A DNA stretch of 64,000 nt from Enterobacter asburiae (GTDB lineage Bacteria; Pseudomonadota; Gammaproteobacteria; Enterobacterales; Enterobacteriaceae), in NCBI RefSeq assembly GCF_021440515.1, contig NZ_JAKCMV010000015.1:58182-122181 (forward strand), given 5' to 3'. A model generated the notes under the pieces. The model did no database searches. It saw nothing but the letters and a program-made list of their open reading frames with translations, and was not told the DNA's origin. Shown in pieces: positions 50,764 through 61,471 of the stretch (the stretch's first letter is position 1; every line of letters begins with the position of its first letter). The translations under genes were made by a program, and so were the position numbers.

Positions 50764-51480
50764 ATGAAACTCGAATTCTCAGTTTATCGTTATAACCCGG
50801 ATGTAGACGATGCTCCGCGTATGCAGGATTACACGCTGGAAGCAGAAGAAGGCCGTGACATGATGCTGCTGGATGCGTTAATCCAGCTGAAAGAAAAAGA
50901 TCCGACCCTGTCGTTCCGCCGCTCCTGCCGTGAAGGGGTGTGTGGCTCGGATGGCGTCAACATGAACGGTAAAAATGGTCTGGCCTGCATCACGCCAATT
51001 TCGGCGTTGCAGCGAGCGGGTCAGAAAATTGTTATCCGTCCTCTGCCTGGGCTGCCGGTCGTTCGCGATTTGGTGGTAGACATGGGGCAATTCTATGCAC
51101 AATATGAGAAGATTAAGCCTTACTTATTGAATAATGGGCAAAATCCACCCGCTCGCGAGCATTTACAGTCGCCTGAGCAGCGTGAAAAACTCGACGGTCT
51201 TTACGAGTGTATTCTCTGCGCATGTTGTTCTACGTCCTGCCCGTCGTTCTGGTGGAACCCGGACAAATTTATCGGCCCGGCCGGTCTGCTGGCTGCCTAT
51301 CGCTTCCTGATCGATAGCCGCGACACCGAAACCGATAGCCGTCTGGAAGGACTGAGTGACGCTTTCAGCGTATTCCGCTGCCATAGCATCATGAACTGCG
51401 TCAGTGTGTGTCCGAAGGGGCTGAACCCAACGCGCGCCATCGGCCATATTAAGTCGATGCTGTTGCAGCGCAGTGCGTAA
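50764..51480 (+). CDS. sdhB: Succinate dehydrogenase iron-sulphur protein SdhB
   Basis: Passes electrons from FAD to quinone through three clusters. 238 residues. [2Fe-2S] ligands Cys55, Cys60, Asp63 and Cys75 (the Asp ligand is normal for E. coli-type SdhB); the [4Fe-4S] and [3Fe-4S] ligands are Cys149, 152, 155, 159, 206, 212 and 216. 15 bases after sdhA. Confidence 0.98.
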   Translation: MKLEFSVYRYNPDVDDAPRMQDYTLEAEEGRDMMLLDALIQLKEKDPTLSFRRSCREGVCGSDGVNMNGKNGLACITPISALQRAGQKIVIRPLPGLPVVRDLVVDMGQFYAQYEKIKPYLLNNGQNPPAREHLQSPEQREKLDGLYECILCACCSTSCPSFWWNPDKFIGPAGLLAAYRFLIDSRDTETDSRLEGLSDAFSVFRCHSIMNCVSVCPKGLNPTRAIGHIKSMLLQRSA

Positions 51481-51500
51481 GTAGTGAGAGGGGAGCGGTG

Positions 51501-51538
51501 TTCCCCTCACCCTAACCCTCTCCCACAGGGAGAGGGAA
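51501..51538. repeat. REP-like repeat, inverted copy, sdhB-sucA gap
   Basis: Tail first (TTCCCCTCACCCTAA), then CCCTCTCCC, loop ACA, GGGAGAGGG. It faces the copy at 51575 and can pair with it over about 24 bases. Confidence 0.85.
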
Positions 51539-51574
51539 CAGATTGCAGGAAATCTTTAAAAACTGCCGACGACC

Positions 51575-51615
51575 TTCCCCCTCTCCCCGTGGGAGAGGGT
51601 CGGGGTGAGGGGGAA
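51575..51615. repeat. REP-like repeat, direct copy, sdhB-sucA gap
   Basis: CCCTCTCCC, loop CGT, GGGAGAGGG, tail TCGGGGTGAGGGGGAA. With the inverted copy at 51501 it makes a BIME-like structure with a 36-base spacer in the middle of the sdh-suc transcript. Confidence 0.85.
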
Positions 51616-51722
51616 ACCCCTAAGACAGTTTCTAAAGGTTCCTTCGCGGGCCAGAAAGAGCTCGCAGGTGAACCCCGGCACGTACACGCGTGGTGTGCGT
51701 GGTAGTTTCTACGGCGAAAGTA

Positions 51723-51738
51723 AGCATAAAAATGCTTA
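51723..51738 (+). other. Hairpin just before the sucA ribosome site
   Basis: AAGCAT / ATGCTT stem with loop AAAA, ending 10 bases before the sucA ATG and touching the AAGGG ribosome site. It might modulate sucA translation; short and AT-rich, so weak. Confidence 0.4.
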
Positions 51739-51748
51739 AGGGATCACG

Positions 51749-54556
51749 ATGCAGAACGGCGCAATGAAAGCCTGGCTGGACTCTTCTTACCTCTCTGGTG
51801 CCAACCAGAGCTGGATAGAACAGCTCTATGAAGACTTCTTAACCGATCCTGACTCAGTGGACGCAAACTGGCGTTCCATGTTCCAGCAGTTGCCTGGTAC
51901 AGGGGTCAAACCGGATCAATTCCATTCCAAAACACGTGATTATTTCCGTCGTCTGGCGAAGGATGCCTCACGTTACTCTTCTGCGATTTCCGACCCTGAT
52001 ACCAATGCGAAGCAGGTTAAAGTCCTGCAACTTATCAACGCTTATCGCTTCCGTGGTCACCAGCATGCGAATCTCGATCCGCTGGGACTGTGGCAGCAAG
52101 ACCGTGTGGCGGATCTCGATCCGGCGTACCACGATCTGACCGAGGCCGATTTCCAGGAAAGCTTTAACGTAGGTTCTTTTGCTATCGGCAAAGACACGAT
52201 GAAGCTGGGCGAGCTGATTGATGCGCTCAAACAGACCTACTGCGGCTCCATCGGCGCGGAATATATGCACATTACCTCCACCGAAGAGAAACGCTGGATC
52301 CAGCAGCGTATCGAATCCGTGGCGGGCCACGCTAATTTCTCTACCGAAGAGAAAAAACGCTTCCTGAGTGAACTGACCGCCGCAGAGGGCCTTGAGCGCT
52401 ATCTGGGTGCGAAATTCCCTGGCGCAAAACGCTTCTCGCTGGAAGGCGGCGATGCATTAGTGCCAATGCTCAAAGAGCTGATTCGCCATGCGGGCAACAG
52501 CGGCACGCGCGAAGTGGTACTGGGCATGGCGCACCGTGGTCGTCTGAACGTGCTGGTCAACGTGCTGGGTAAAAAACCGCAGGACCTGTTCGACGAATTC
52601 GCGGGCAAACATAAAGAACATCTCGGCACCGGTGACGTGAAGTACCACATGGGCTTCTCGTCTGATATCGAAACCGACGGCGGCCTGGTTCACCTGGCGC
52701 TGGCGTTTAACCCGTCGCACCTGGAGATCGTCAGCCCGGTGGTTATCGGTTCCGTGCGCGCCCGTCTGGATCGTCTGGACGAGCCAAGCAGCAACAAGGT
52801 ACTGCCAATCACCATTCACGGCGATGCGGCGATTACCGGACAGGGCGTGGTTCAGGAAACCCTGAACATGTCGAAAGCGCGTGGTTACGAAGTGGGCGGT
52901 ACCGTTCGCATCGTGATCAACAACCAGGTGGGCTTCACCACCTCTAACCCGCTGGACGCACGTTCTACCCCATACTGCACCGACATCGGTAAGATGGTTC
53001 AGGCGCCCATCTTCCACGTCAACGCGGATGACCCGGAAGCCGTGGCTTTCGTTACCCGTCTGGCGCTGGACTTCCGTAATACCTTCAAGCGCGACGTGCT
53101 GATTGACCTGTTCTGCTACCGCCGTCACGGCCACAACGAAGCCGACGAGCCAAGCGCAACCCAGCCGTTGATGTACCAGAAAATCAAAAAACACCCAACG
53201 CCACGCAAAATCTACGCGGACAAGCTGGAAGCGGACAACGTAACCACGCTGGAAGATGCGACCGAAATGGTCAACCTCTACCGTGATGCGCTGGATGCGG
53301 GTGAATGCGTCGTGAAAGAACTGCGCCCGATGAACATGCATTCGTTCACCTGGTCGCCGTACCTCAACCACGAGTGGGATGAGAGCTACCCGAACAAGGT
53401 CGAAATGAAGCGCTTGCAGGAGCTGGCTAAACGCATCAGCACCGTGCCGGACGCTATCGAAATGCAGTCCCGCGTAGCGAAAATTTACGCTGACCGTCAG
53501 TCCATGGCAGCAGGCGAGAAGCTGTTCGACTGGGGCGGCGCGGAAACACTGGCATACGCCACGCTGGTTGACGAAGGCATTCCTGTACGTCTGTCCGGTG
53601 AAGACGCGGGCCGTGGCACCTTCTTCCACCGTCACGCCGTGGTTCACAACCAGTCCAACGGTTCCACCTACACGCCACTCCAGCACGTGCATAACGGTCA
53701 GGGCCAGTTCAAGGTCTGGGACTCCGTGCTGTCTGAAGAGGCGGTACTGGCATTTGAATACGGCTACGCCACCGCAGAACCGCGCACCCTGACCATCTGG
53801 GAAGCGCAGTTCGGCGACTTCGCCAACGGTGCGCAGGTGGTGATCGACCAGTTCATCTCCTCCGGCGAGCAGAAGTGGGGCCGTATGTGTGGCCTGGTCA
53901 TGCTGCTGCCGCACGGTTACGAAGGGCAGGGGCCGGAGCACTCCTCCGCGCGTCTGGAGCGTTATCTGCAACTCTGCGCCGAGCAGAACATGCAGGTGTG
54001 CGTGCCGTCTACCCCGGCTCAGGTTTACCACATGCTGCGTCGTCAGGCGCTGCGCGGTATGCGCCGTCCGCTGGTGGTGATGTCGCCTAAGTCGCTGCTG
54101 CGTCATCCGCTGGCGGTGTCCAGCCTTGACGAACTGGCTAACGGCACCTTCCTGCCGGCTATCGGCGAGGTGGACGAGCTTGATCCGAAAGGGGTTAAGC
54201 GTGTCGTCATGTGTTCTGGTAAGGTTTATTACGACCTGCTGGAACAGCGCCGCAAGAACGATCAGAAAGATGTCGCCATCGTGCGTATCGAGCAGCTTTA
54301 TCCATTCCCGCATCAGGCGATGCAGGACGTGCTGAAACAGTACGCTCACGTACATGATTTTGTCTGGTGCCAGGAAGAGCCGCTCAACCAGGGCGCATGG
54401 TATTGCAGCCAGCATCATTTCCGTGAAGTGATTCCATTTGGGTCTGCTCTGCGTTACGCAGGTCGCCCGGCCTCCGCCTCTCCGGCGGTAGGGTATATGT
54501 CCGTTCACCAGAAGCAGCAACAAGATCTGGTCAATGACGCGCTGAACGTCGATTAA
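51749..54556 (+). CDS. sucA: 2-oxoglutarate dehydrogenase E1 component
   Basis: Thiamine-diphosphate decarboxylase that starts oxidation of 2-oxoglutarate to succinyl-CoA. 935 residues (933 in E. coli). E2-binding N-terminus ([18 protein letters not shown]), [11 protein letters not shown] with the catalytic His, ThDP motif [18 protein letters not shown], the transketolase-like domain with [19 protein letters not shown] and C-terminal [12 protein letters not shown]. The start follows AAGGGATCACG. The 268-base gap to sdhB is long for this operon. Confidence 0.98.
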   Translation: MQNGAMKAWLDSSYLSGANQSWIEQLYEDFLTDPDSVDANWRSMFQQLPGTGVKPDQFHSKTRDYFRRLAKDASRYSSAISDPDTNAKQVKVLQLINAYRFRGHQHANLDPLGLWQQDRVADLDPAYHDLTEADFQESFNVGSFAIGKDTMKLGELIDALKQTYCGSIGAEYMHITSTEEKRWIQQRIESVAGHANFSTEEKKRFLSELTAAEGLERYLGAKFPGAKRFSLEGGDALVPMLKELIRHAGNSGTREVVLGMAHRGRLNVLVNVLGKKPQDLFDEFAGKHKEHLGTGDVKYHMGFSSDIETDGGLVHLALAFNPSHLEIVSPVVIGSVRARLDRLDEPSSNKVLPITIHGDAAITGQGVVQETLNMSKARGYEVGGTVRIVINNQVGFTTSNPLDARSTPYCTDIGKMVQAPIFHVNADDPEAVAFVTRLALDFRNTFKRDVLIDLFCYRRHGHNEADEPSATQPLMYQKIKKHPTPRKIYADKLEADNVTTLEDATEMVNLYRDALDAGECVVKELRPMNMHSFTWSPYLNHEWDESYPNKVEMKRLQELAKRISTVPDAIEMQSRVAKIYADRQSMAAGEKLFDWGGAETLAYATLVDEGIPVRLSGEDAGRGTFFHRHAVVHNQSNGSTYTPLQHVHNGQGQFKVWDSVLSEEAVLAFEYGYATAEPRTLTIWEAQFGDFANGAQVVIDQFISSGEQKWGRMCGLVMLLPHGYEGQGPEHSSARLERYLQLCAEQNMQVCVPSTPAQVYHMLRRQALRGMRRPLVVMSPKSLLRHPLAVSSLDELANGTFLPAIGEVDELDPKGVKRVVMCSGKVYYDLLEQRRKNDQKDVAIVRIEQLYPFPHQAMQDVLKQYAHVHDFVWCQEEPLNQGAWYCSQHHFREVIPFGSALRYAGRPASASPAVGYMSVHQKQQQDLVNDALNVD

Positions 54557-54570
54557 TTAAAGGATACAAA

Positions 54571-55800
54571 ATGAGTAGCGTAGATATTCTTGTTCCCGAC
54601 CTGCCTGAATCCGTAGCAGACGCCACCGTCGCCACCTGGCATAAAAAACCGGGCGATAGCGTTAAACGTGATGAAGTGCTGGTTGAAATCGAAACTGACA
54701 AAGTGGTACTGGAAGTACCGGCATCGGCGGATGGTGTTCTGGATGCGGTGCTGGAAGACGAAGGCACCACCGTAACCTCTCGTCAGATCCTGGGTCGCCT
54801 GCGTGAAGGCAACAGCGCGGGCAAAGAGTCCAGCGCCAAATCTGAAGAGAAAGCGTCTACCCCTGCACAGCGTCAGCAGGCTTCTCTGGAAGAGCAGAGC
54901 AACGACGCGCTCAGCCCGGCGATCCGTCGCCTGCTGGCCGAGCACAGCCTCGACCCGGCTGCCATTAAAGGCACCGGCGTGGGTGGCCGTCTGACTCGCG
55001 AAGACATCGACAAGCATCTGGCGAAAGGGCCTTCTGAAGCGAAAGCGGAAGCCAAAGCCCCTGCGGCGACGGCAGCACAGCCTGCGCCAGCGCTGGGCGC
55101 ACGCAGCGAAAAACGCGTGCCGATGACCCGCCTGCGCAAGCGCGTGGCCGAGCGTCTGCTGGAAGCGAAAAACTCCACCGCGATGCTGACCACCTTCAAC
55201 GAAGTCAACATGAAGCCAATCATGGATCTGCGTAAGCAGTACGGTGACGCGTTCGAAAAACGTCACGGTATCCGTCTGGGCTTTATGTCCTTCTACGTGA
55301 AGGCAGTGGTTGAAGCGCTGAAACGCTACCCGGAAGTGAACGCGTCCATCGATGGTGATGACGTGGTTTACCACAACTACTTCGATGTGAGCATGGCGGT
55401 TTCTACGCCGCGCGGCCTGGTGACCCCGGTTCTGCGTGATGTTGACACCCTGGGCATGGCTGACATTGAGAAAAAGATCAAAGAGCTGGCCGTTAAGGGC
55501 CGCGACGGCAAACTGACCGTTGACGACCTGACCGGCGGTAACTTCACCATTACCAACGGCGGCGTGTTCGGTTCCCTGATGTCTACCCCGATCATCAACC
55601 CACCGCAGAGTGCGATCCTGGGTATGCACGCCATTAAAGATCGTCCGATGGCGGTCGACGGTAAAGTGGAGATCCTGCCAATGATGTACCTGGCGCTCTC
55701 TTACGATCACCGCCTGATCGACGGACGCGAGTCCGTGGGCTTCCTGGTTGCCATTAAAGAGCTGCTGGAAGATCCAACGCGTCTGCTGCTGGACGTGTAG
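54571..55800 (+). CDS. sucB: Dihydrolipoyl succinyltransferase (E2)
   Basis: Core of the 2-oxoglutarate dehydrogenase complex. 409 residues (405 in E. coli). Lipoyl domain with Lys44 ([11 protein letters not shown]), Ala/Lys-rich linker, peripheral-subunit binding domain ([15 protein letters not shown], about 111-148), a second linker and the catalytic domain ending in [16 protein letters not shown] (active-site His and Asp). The extra residues lie in the linkers. 14 bases after sucA. Confidence 0.98.
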   Translation: MSSVDILVPDLPESVADATVATWHKKPGDSVKRDEVLVEIETDKVVLEVPASADGVLDAVLEDEGTTVTSRQILGRLREGNSAGKESSAKSEEKASTPAQRQQASLEEQSNDALSPAIRRLLAEHSLDPAAIKGTGVGGRLTREDIDKHLAKGPSEAKAEAKAPAATAAQPAPALGARSEKRVPMTRLRKRVAERLLEAKNSTAMLTTFNEVNMKPIMDLRKQYGDAFEKRHGIRLGFMSFYVKAVVEALKRYPEVNASIDGDDVVYHNYFDVSMAVSTPRGLVTPVLRDVDTLGMADIEKKIKELAVKGRDGKLTVDDLTGGNFTITNGGVFGSLMSTPIINPPQSAILGMHAIKDRPMAVDGKVEILPMMYLALSYDHRLIDGRESVGFLVAIKELLEDPTRLLLDV

Positions 55801-55821
55801 AAGTTTTTTAGCATCACCTGC

Positions 55822-55857
55822 CCTGTAGGCCGGACGCGCGTAGCGCTGGCCTACAGG
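55822..55857. repeat. REP-type palindrome between sucB and sucC
   Basis: Perfect 10-bp arms CCTGTAGGCC / GGCCTACAGG around GGACGCGCGTAGCGCT, a classical enterobacterial REP half pair inside the operon. It may stabilise the upstream mRNA or cause partial termination. Confidence 0.82.
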
Positions 55858-55895
55858 TTTGAAATAACGATTACCCTGAAGGATGGATAGAACAC

Positions 55896-57062
55896 ATGAA
55901 CTTACATGAATATCAGGCCAAACAGCTGTTTGCCCGGTATGGCTTACCGGCTCCGGTGGGTTATGCCTGTACTACCCCACGTGAAGCAGAAGAAGCCGCA
56001 TCAAAAATCGGCTCCGGCCCTTGGGTAGTTAAGTGTCAGGTTCACGCTGGTGGCCGTGGTAAAGCGGGCGGTGTGAAGGTTGTTAAGAGCAAAGAAGAGA
56101 TCCGTGCGTTCGCTGAACATTGGCTCGGCAAACGTCTGGTGACCTACCAGACGGACGCGAACGGCCAGCCGGTTAACCAGATCCTGGTTGAAGCCGCGAC
56201 CGATATCGCAAAAGAATTGTACCTCGGGGCGGTTGTCGATCGTAGCTCCCGTCGCGTGGTGTTCATGGCGTCTACCGAAGGCGGCGTGGAAATCGAAAAA
56301 GTGGCGGAAGAGACGCCGCACCTGATCCATAAAGTCGCTATCGATCCGCTGGCAGGCCCAATGCCTTACCAGGGTCGCGAGCTGGCGTTCAAACTGGGTC
56401 TGGAAGGCAAGCTGGTTCAGCAGTTCACCAAGATCTTCATGGGCCTGGCGACGATCTTCCTGGAGCGCGATCTGGCGCTGATCGAAATCAACCCGCTGGT
56501 GATCACCTCCCAGGGCGACCTGATCTGCCTCGACGGCAAGCTGGGCGCTGACGGTAACGCGCTGTTCCGCCAGCCGGATCTGCGCGAAATGCGCGACCAG
56601 TCTCAGGAAGATCCGCGTGAAGCGCAGGCGGCACAGTGGGAACTGAACTACGTGGCGCTCGATGGCAACATCGGCTGCATGGTTAACGGTGCGGGCCTGG
56701 CAATGGGCACCATGGACATCGTTAAGCTGCACGGCGGTGAGCCGGCAAACTTCCTCGACGTTGGCGGTGGCGCAACCAAAGAGCGCGTAACCGAAGCGTT
56801 CAAAATCATCCTCTCTGATGACAACGTGAAAGCCGTTCTGGTTAACATCTTCGGCGGTATCGTGCGCTGCGACCTGATCGCTGACGGTATCATCGGTGCG
56901 GTAGAAGAAGTGGGTGTTAACGTTCCGGTGGTTGTGCGTCTGGAAGGTAACAACGCTGAACTCGGCGCGAAAAAACTGGCTGACAGCGGCCTGAATATTA
57001 TTGCAGCGAAAAGTCTGACGGATGCAGCTCAGCAGGTTGTTGCCGCAGTGGAGGGGAAATAA
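55896..57062 (+). CDS. sucC: Succinyl-CoA synthetase beta subunit
   Basis: Makes ATP from succinyl-CoA; the beta subunit holds the ATP-grasp domain and the succinate site. 388 residues, E. coli length. N-terminal [18 protein letters not shown]-grasp [16 protein letters not shown], Mg-binding EINPLV and the C-terminal CoA-ligase part [13 protein letters not shown]. Overlaps sucD by one base. Confidence 0.98.
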   Translation: MNLHEYQAKQLFARYGLPAPVGYACTTPREAEEAASKIGSGPWVVKCQVHAGGRGKAGGVKVVKSKEEIRAFAEHWLGKRLVTYQTDANGQPVNQILVEAATDIAKELYLGAVVDRSSRRVVFMASTEGGVEIEKVAEETPHLIHKVAIDPLAGPMPYQGRELAFKLGLEGKLVQQFTKIFMGLATIFLERDLALIEINPLVITSQGDLICLDGKLGADGNALFRQPDLREMRDQSQEDPREAQAAQWELNYVALDGNIGCMVNGAGLAMGTMDIVKLHGGEPANFLDVGGGATKERVTEAFKIILSDDNVKAVLVNIFGGIVRCDLIADGIIGAVEEVGVNVPVVVRLEGNNAELGAKKLADSGLNIIAAKSLTDAAQQVVAAVEGK

Positions 57063-57931
57063 TGTCCGTTTTAATTAATAAAGATACCAAGGTTATCTGC
57101 CAGGGCTTCACCGGTAGCCAGGGTTCATTCCACTCCGAACAGGCGATCGCCTACGGCACGCAGATGGTTGGCGGCGTAACGCCAGGCAAAGGCGGCACCA
57201 CGCACCTGGGCCTGCCGGTGTTCAACACCGTGCGTGAAGCGGTAGAAGCGACGGGCGCTACCGCGACCGTTATCTACGTTCCGGCTCCGTTCTGTAAAGA
57301 CTCCATTCTCGAAGCGATCGACGCGGGCATTAAGCTCATCATCACCATCACCGAAGGCATCCCGACGCTGGATATGCTGACCGTGAAGGTGAAGCTGGAC
57401 GAAGCGGGCGTGCGCATGATTGGCCCGAACTGCCCAGGCGTTATCACCCCGGGCGAGTGCAAAATCGGCATCATGCCTGGCCACATTCACAAGCCGGGCA
57501 AAGTGGGCATCGTTTCCCGCTCCGGTACGCTGACCTATGAAGCGGTTAAGCAGACCACCGACTACGGCTTCGGCCAGTCTACCTGTGTCGGTATCGGCGG
57601 TGACCCGATCCCGGGCTCTAACTTCATCGATATCCTGAAGCTGTTCCAGGAAGATCCACAGACCGAAGCGATCGTGATGATCGGCGAGATCGGCGGTAGT
57701 GCGGAAGAAGAAGCGGCTGCTTATATCAAAGATCACGTCACCAAGCCGGTTGTGGGCTACATCGCGGGCGTAACGGCGCCAAAAGGCAAACGTATGGGCC
57801 ACGCGGGCGCCATCATTGCCGGGGGTAAAGGCACGGCGGATGAGAAATTCGCCGCGCTGGAAGCCGCAGGCGTGAAAACCGTGCGTAGCCTGGCCGACAT
57901 CGGCGAAGCGCTCCAGTCCATCATTAAGTAA
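57062..57931 (+). CDS. sucD: Succinyl-CoA synthetase alpha subunit
   Basis: CoA-binding and phospho-histidine subunit. 289 residues, E. coli length. N-terminal CoA-binding motif [17 protein letters not shown], the GPNCPGVI motif, and His247 (MGHAGAI, position 246 without Met), the site of phosphorylation. Last gene of sdhCDAB-sucABCD; the sRNA SdhX follows in the 3' UTR. Confidence 0.98.
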   Translation: MSVLINKDTKVICQGFTGSQGSFHSEQAIAYGTQMVGGVTPGKGGTTHLGLPVFNTVREAVEATGATATVIYVPAPFCKDSILEAIDAGIKLIITITEGIPTLDMLTVKVKLDEAGVRMIGPNCPGVITPGECKIGIMPGHIHKPGKVGIVSRSGTLTYEAVKQTTDYGFGQSTCVGIGGDPIPGSNFIDILKLFQEDPQTEAIVMIGEIGGSAEEEAAAYIKDHVTKPVVGYIAGVTAPKGKRMGHAGAIIAGGKGTADEKFAALEAAGVKTVRSLADIGEALQSIIK

Positions 57932-58017
57932 CTCCTCTCTGCTCCCGGTAACGGGAGCCTGAAATAAAAAAAATGTCCGTTTCGACATGGTTGGCCGCTG
58001 AAAAGCGGCCTTTTTTA
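57932..58017 (+). ncRNA. sdhX: SdhX (RybD) small RNA from the sucD 3' UTR
   Basis: In E. coli and Salmonella the 3' end of the sdh-suc mRNA is cut into a Hfq-dependent sRNA that represses ackA among others. Here the same place holds a first hairpin (GCTCCCG / CGGGAGC, 57941-57958), a single-stranded A-rich piece with ATGTCCGTTTCGACATGG, and a strong terminator. Identity by position and recall; the 5' end is not determined. Confidence 0.65.
57993..58017 (+). terminator. Terminator of the sdh-suc operon
   Basis: 7-bp stem GGCCGCT / AGCGGCC, loop GAAA, six Ts, 62 bases after the sucD stop; also the 3' end of SdhX. Confidence 0.92.
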
Positions 58018-58733
58018 TTGGCGGTTTTGTGAACCCCGTTTTCTGCTGGCTGAAAAACGTGCAAACAAAACGGGCATAGGGCAGGCAAAAAAAATCTCAT
58101 CACGAAATGGTCACAATGAGGTGTTAATTTACAGCGGGTTAAAAGTAAATTAATTGTTATTTGTTTTCCCGCGTGAAGGAGAAATGGAAAGTGGCAGCGG
58201 AACGGCTAAAATGAGAAGTTTGTCGCCGTCAAAAATAGATATTCGTTTTCGTTAATTAAAATCACCTCTATTTATATTATTTCCGCCTTTTGATAACCAT
58301 TCATAGCCTGCTGTACACATATCATTAACAAGGTCTTTACCGTGTTCACTCAATATAAACACGGTTAACAAAAGAAAGTTATTTTGATTTAAATCAATGT
58401 TTAATATTTGGAAAAAGGCTCCAAAAGAAGCTAAATTGTGCCAGATCAAACTGGCCTAAAAATGGTAAATTCGCTATATATTGATCACCGTCGAAAAACG
58501 TAAAAGTGATTCAATAAAAACCTGTTTATTGTAAGGGTTTTGCGGCGTAATATATTTGCGGGATCAATTTGGGTTTTATTAACGTATTCGCAACCTTTCA
58601 TCACTGCTTTTTCTTCCCGATGAGAATAAGCAACGAAGAAGGGGAGTGGATAAATTTGTATTGGGGCATGTGTGTGAATCCTTGCTAACGGGGTTCACTC
58701 TCGGAGTCTTCATGCGATGAGCAAGGAGTCATA
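58018..58733 (+). promoter_or_regulatory. cydA upstream regulatory region
   Basis: 716 bases without a convincing gene. Strongly AT-rich from 58100 to 58580. It contains a perfect FNR palindrome TTGATTTAAATCAA at 58384-58397, a weaker TTGATCACCGTCGA at 58482 and several GTTAAC/ATTAAC stretches of the ArcA type (58322, 58364). This matches the FNR- and ArcA-controlled, multi-promoter cydA region of E. coli. Promoter -10/-35 boxes were not assigned. Confidence 0.7.
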
Positions 58734-60302
58734 ATGTTAGATGTAGTCGAACTGTCGCGCTTACAGTTTGCCTTGACCGCGATGTACCACTTCCTGTTTG
58801 TGCCACTGACGCTCGGTATGGCGTTCCTGCTGGCCATCATGGAAACGGTCTACGTCCTCTCCGGCAAACAGATTTATAAAGATATGACCAAGTTCTGGGG
58901 CAAGTTGTTTGGTATCAACTTTGCGCTGGGCGTGGCAACCGGTCTGACCATGGAGTTCCAGTTCGGGACTAACTGGTCTTACTATTCCCACTACGTTGGG
59001 GATATCTTCGGTGCGCCGCTGGCCATTGAAGGTCTGATGGCCTTCTTCCTCGAATCCACCTTTGTAGGTCTGTTCTTCTTTGGTTGGGACCGTCTGGGTA
59101 AAGTCCAGCATATGGCGGTAACCTGGCTGGTGGCGCTTGGCTCCAACCTGTCCGCTCTGTGGATCCTGGTGGCCAACGGCTGGATGCAGAACCCAATCGC
59201 ATCTGATTTTAACTTTGAAACCATGCGTATGGAGATGGTCAGCTTCGCCGAGCTGGTCCTGAACCCGGTCGCACAGGTTAAATTCGTTCACACCGTGGCA
59301 TCCGGCTACGTTTGTGGCGCGATGTTTATCCTCGGTATCAGCTCCTACTACATGCTGCGCGGTCGCGACTTTGCCTTTGCGAAGCGTTCTTTCGCTATCG
59401 CAGCAAGCTTCGGTATGGCCGCTATCCTGTCTGTTATTGTTCTGGGTGATGAATCCGGTTACGAAATGGGCGACGTGCAAAAAACCAAACTGGCAGCAAT
59501 TGAAGCTGAATGGGAAACCCAACCGGCACCGGCTGCGTTTACTCTGTTTGGTATTCCGAATCAGGATGCACAGGAAAACCGTTTCGCGATTCAAATTCCT
59601 TACGCGCTGGGCATCATCGCGACGCGTTCCGTCGATAAACAGGTTACTGGCCTGAAAGATCTGATGGTGCAGCACGAAGAGCGTATCCGTAACGGTATGA
59701 AAGCGTACGCGCTGCTTGAGCAGCTGCGTGCCGGTTCTACTGACCAGGGCGTTCGCGATCAATTTAACGACGTGAAGAAAGACCTGGGTTACGGCCTGCT
59801 GCTGAAACGCTATACCGCGAATGTCTCTGACGCGACTGAAGCACAGATTCAGATGGCGACCAAAGACTCTATTCCGCGCGTTGCACCGCTGTACTTCGCG
59901 TTCCGTATCATGGTGGGCTGCGGCATCCTGATGCTGCTGATCATTGCGGCCTCCTTCTGGTCCGTGATTCGTAACCGCATCGGTGAGAAAAAATGGCTGC
60001 TGCGCACCGCGCTGTACGGTATTCCACTGCCGTGGATCGCTATCGAATCCGGCTGGTTTGTGGCGGAATATGGCCGTCAGCCGTGGGCGATTGGTGAGGT
60101 GCTGCCAACGGCAGTCGCTAACTCCTCTCTGACGGCGGGCGATCTGATCTTCTCCATGCTGCTGATTTGTGGTCTGTACACCCTGTTCCTGGTGGCTGAA
60201 CTGTTCCTGATGTTCAAGTTCGCGCGCCTTGGCCCAAGCAGCCTGAAAACCGGTCGCTATCACTACGAGCAGTCTACTGCGACTACTCAGCCGGCACGCT
60301 AA
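58734..60302 (+). CDS. cydA: Cytochrome bd-I oxidase subunit I
   Basis: Quinol oxidase subunit holding haems b558, b595 and d; high O2 affinity, inner membrane. 522 residues, E. coli length. Haem ligands His19, His186 and Met393 are present, with Glu99 and Glu107 of the proton path; the Q-loop lies at about 250-330. Expressed with cydB, cydX and ybgE; upstream sites suggest ArcA and FNR control. Confidence 0.98.
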   Translation: MLDVVELSRLQFALTAMYHFLFVPLTLGMAFLLAIMETVYVLSGKQIYKDMTKFWGKLFGINFALGVATGLTMEFQFGTNWSYYSHYVGDIFGAPLAIEGLMAFFLESTFVGLFFFGWDRLGKVQHMAVTWLVALGSNLSALWILVANGWMQNPIASDFNFETMRMEMVSFAELVLNPVAQVKFVHTVASGYVCGAMFILGISSYYMLRGRDFAFAKRSFAIAASFGMAAILSVIVLGDESGYEMGDVQKTKLAAIEAEWETQPAPAAFTLFGIPNQDAQENRFAIQIPYALGIIATRSVDKQVTGLKDLMVQHEERIRNGMKAYALLEQLRAGSTDQGVRDQFNDVKKDLGYGLLLKRYTANVSDATEAQIQMATKDSIPRVAPLYFAFRIMVGCGILMLLIIAASFWSVIRNRIGEKKWLLRTALYGIPLPWIAIESGWFVAEYGRQPWAIGEVLPTAVANSSLTAGDLIFSMLLICGLYTLFLVAELFLMFKFARLGPSSLKTGRYHYEQSTATTQPAR

Positions 60303-60317
60303 GACAGGAGTCATCAA

Positions 60318-61457
60318 ATGATCGATTATGAAGTATTGCGTTTTATCTGGTGGCTGCTGATCGGTGTTCTGCTGATTGGTTTTGCGGTCACCGACGGTTT
60401 CGACATGGGGGTGGGGATGCTCACCCGCTTCCTCGGTCGCAGCGACACCGAGCGTCGAATTATGATCAACTCCATCGCCCCGCACTGGGACGGTAACCAG
60501 GTGTGGCTGATCACCGCAGGCGGCGCGCTGTTCGCTGCCTGGCCGATGGTCTACGCGGCTGCGTTCTCTGGCTTCTACGTGGCGATGATTCTGGTACTGG
60601 CGTCTTTATTCTTCCGTCCGGTGGGCTTCGACTACCGTTCCAAGATTGAAGACACCCGCTGGCGCAACATGTGGGACTGGGGCATCTTCATCGGTAGCTT
60701 CGTTCCACCGCTGGTGATTGGCGTGGCGTTCGGTAACCTGCTTCAGGGCGTACCGTTTAACGTCGATGAGTACATGCGTCTTTACTACACCGGTAACTTC
60801 TTCCAGCTGCTGAATCCGTTTGGCCTGCTGGCAGGCGTGGTGAGCGTGGCGATGATCATTACTCAGGGCGCAACCTACCTGCAAATGCGTACCGTGGGCG
60901 AGCTGCACCTGCGTTCCCGCGCGACGGCACAGGTTGCTGCGCTGGTGACTCTGGTCTGCTTCGCACTGGCTGGCGTGTGGGTGGTATACGGTATTGATGG
61001 TTATGTGGTGACGTCTGCGATTAACCATGCTGCGCCGTCTAACCCGCTGACCAAAGAAGTGGCGCGTCAGGCAGGTGCATGGCTGGTGAACTTCAATAAC
61101 ATGCCTGCGCTGTGGGCTATCCCGGCTCTGGGCGTGCTGCTGCCGCTGCTGACCGTGCTGACCTCTCGTCTGGAAAAAGGCGCCCTAGCGTTCGTGTTCT
61201 CTTCACTGACGCTGGCCTGCATCATCCTGACGGCAGGTATTGCCATGTTCCCATTCGTGATGCCGTCCAGCACCATGCTGAACGCTAGCCTGACCATGTG
61301 GGATGCAACGTCCAGCCATATGACGCTGAACCTGATGACGTATGTGGCCTGCGTGTTCGTACCGATTGTTCTGGCCTACACCATCTGGTGTTACTGGAAA
61401 ATGTTCGGTCGTATCACGAAAGAGCATATCGAAAGCAACACCCACTCTATGTACTAA
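60318..61457 (+). CDS. cydB: Cytochrome bd-I oxidase subunit II
   Basis: Structural partner of CydA without haem. 379 residues, E. coli length, about nine membrane helices. N-terminal FIWWLLIGVLLIGFAVTDGFD with the conserved Asp of TDGFDMG, SIAPHWDGNQVWLI, and the C-terminal IWCYWKMFGRITKEHIE. 15 bases after cydA. Confidence 0.98.
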   Translation: MIDYEVLRFIWWLLIGVLLIGFAVTDGFDMGVGMLTRFLGRSDTERRIMINSIAPHWDGNQVWLITAGGALFAAWPMVYAAAFSGFYVAMILVLASLFFRPVGFDYRSKIEDTRWRNMWDWGIFIGSFVPPLVIGVAFGNLLQGVPFNVDEYMRLYYTGNFFQLLNPFGLLAGVVSVAMIITQGATYLQMRTVGELHLRSRATAQVAALVTLVCFALAGVWVVYGIDGYVVTSAINHAAPSNPLTKEVARQAGAWLVNFNNMPALWAIPALGVLLPLLTVLTSRLEKGALAFVFSSLTLACIILTAGIAMFPFVMPSSTMLNASLTMWDATSSHMTLNLMTYVACVFVPIVLAYTIWCYWKMFGRITKEHIESNTHSMY

Positions 61458-61471
61458 GTAAGGAGCTGAAT

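Noticed and set aside
52457..54523. Long open frame of 688 codons antisense to sucA
   Set aside because: Antisense shadow of a strongly biased gene; similar frames lie opposite sdhA, cydA and nagC. No ribosome site or domain.
58252..58449. 65-codon open frame upstream of cydA on the minus strand
   Set aside because: AT-rich, covers the FNR site, no ribosome-binding site and no recognisable family.
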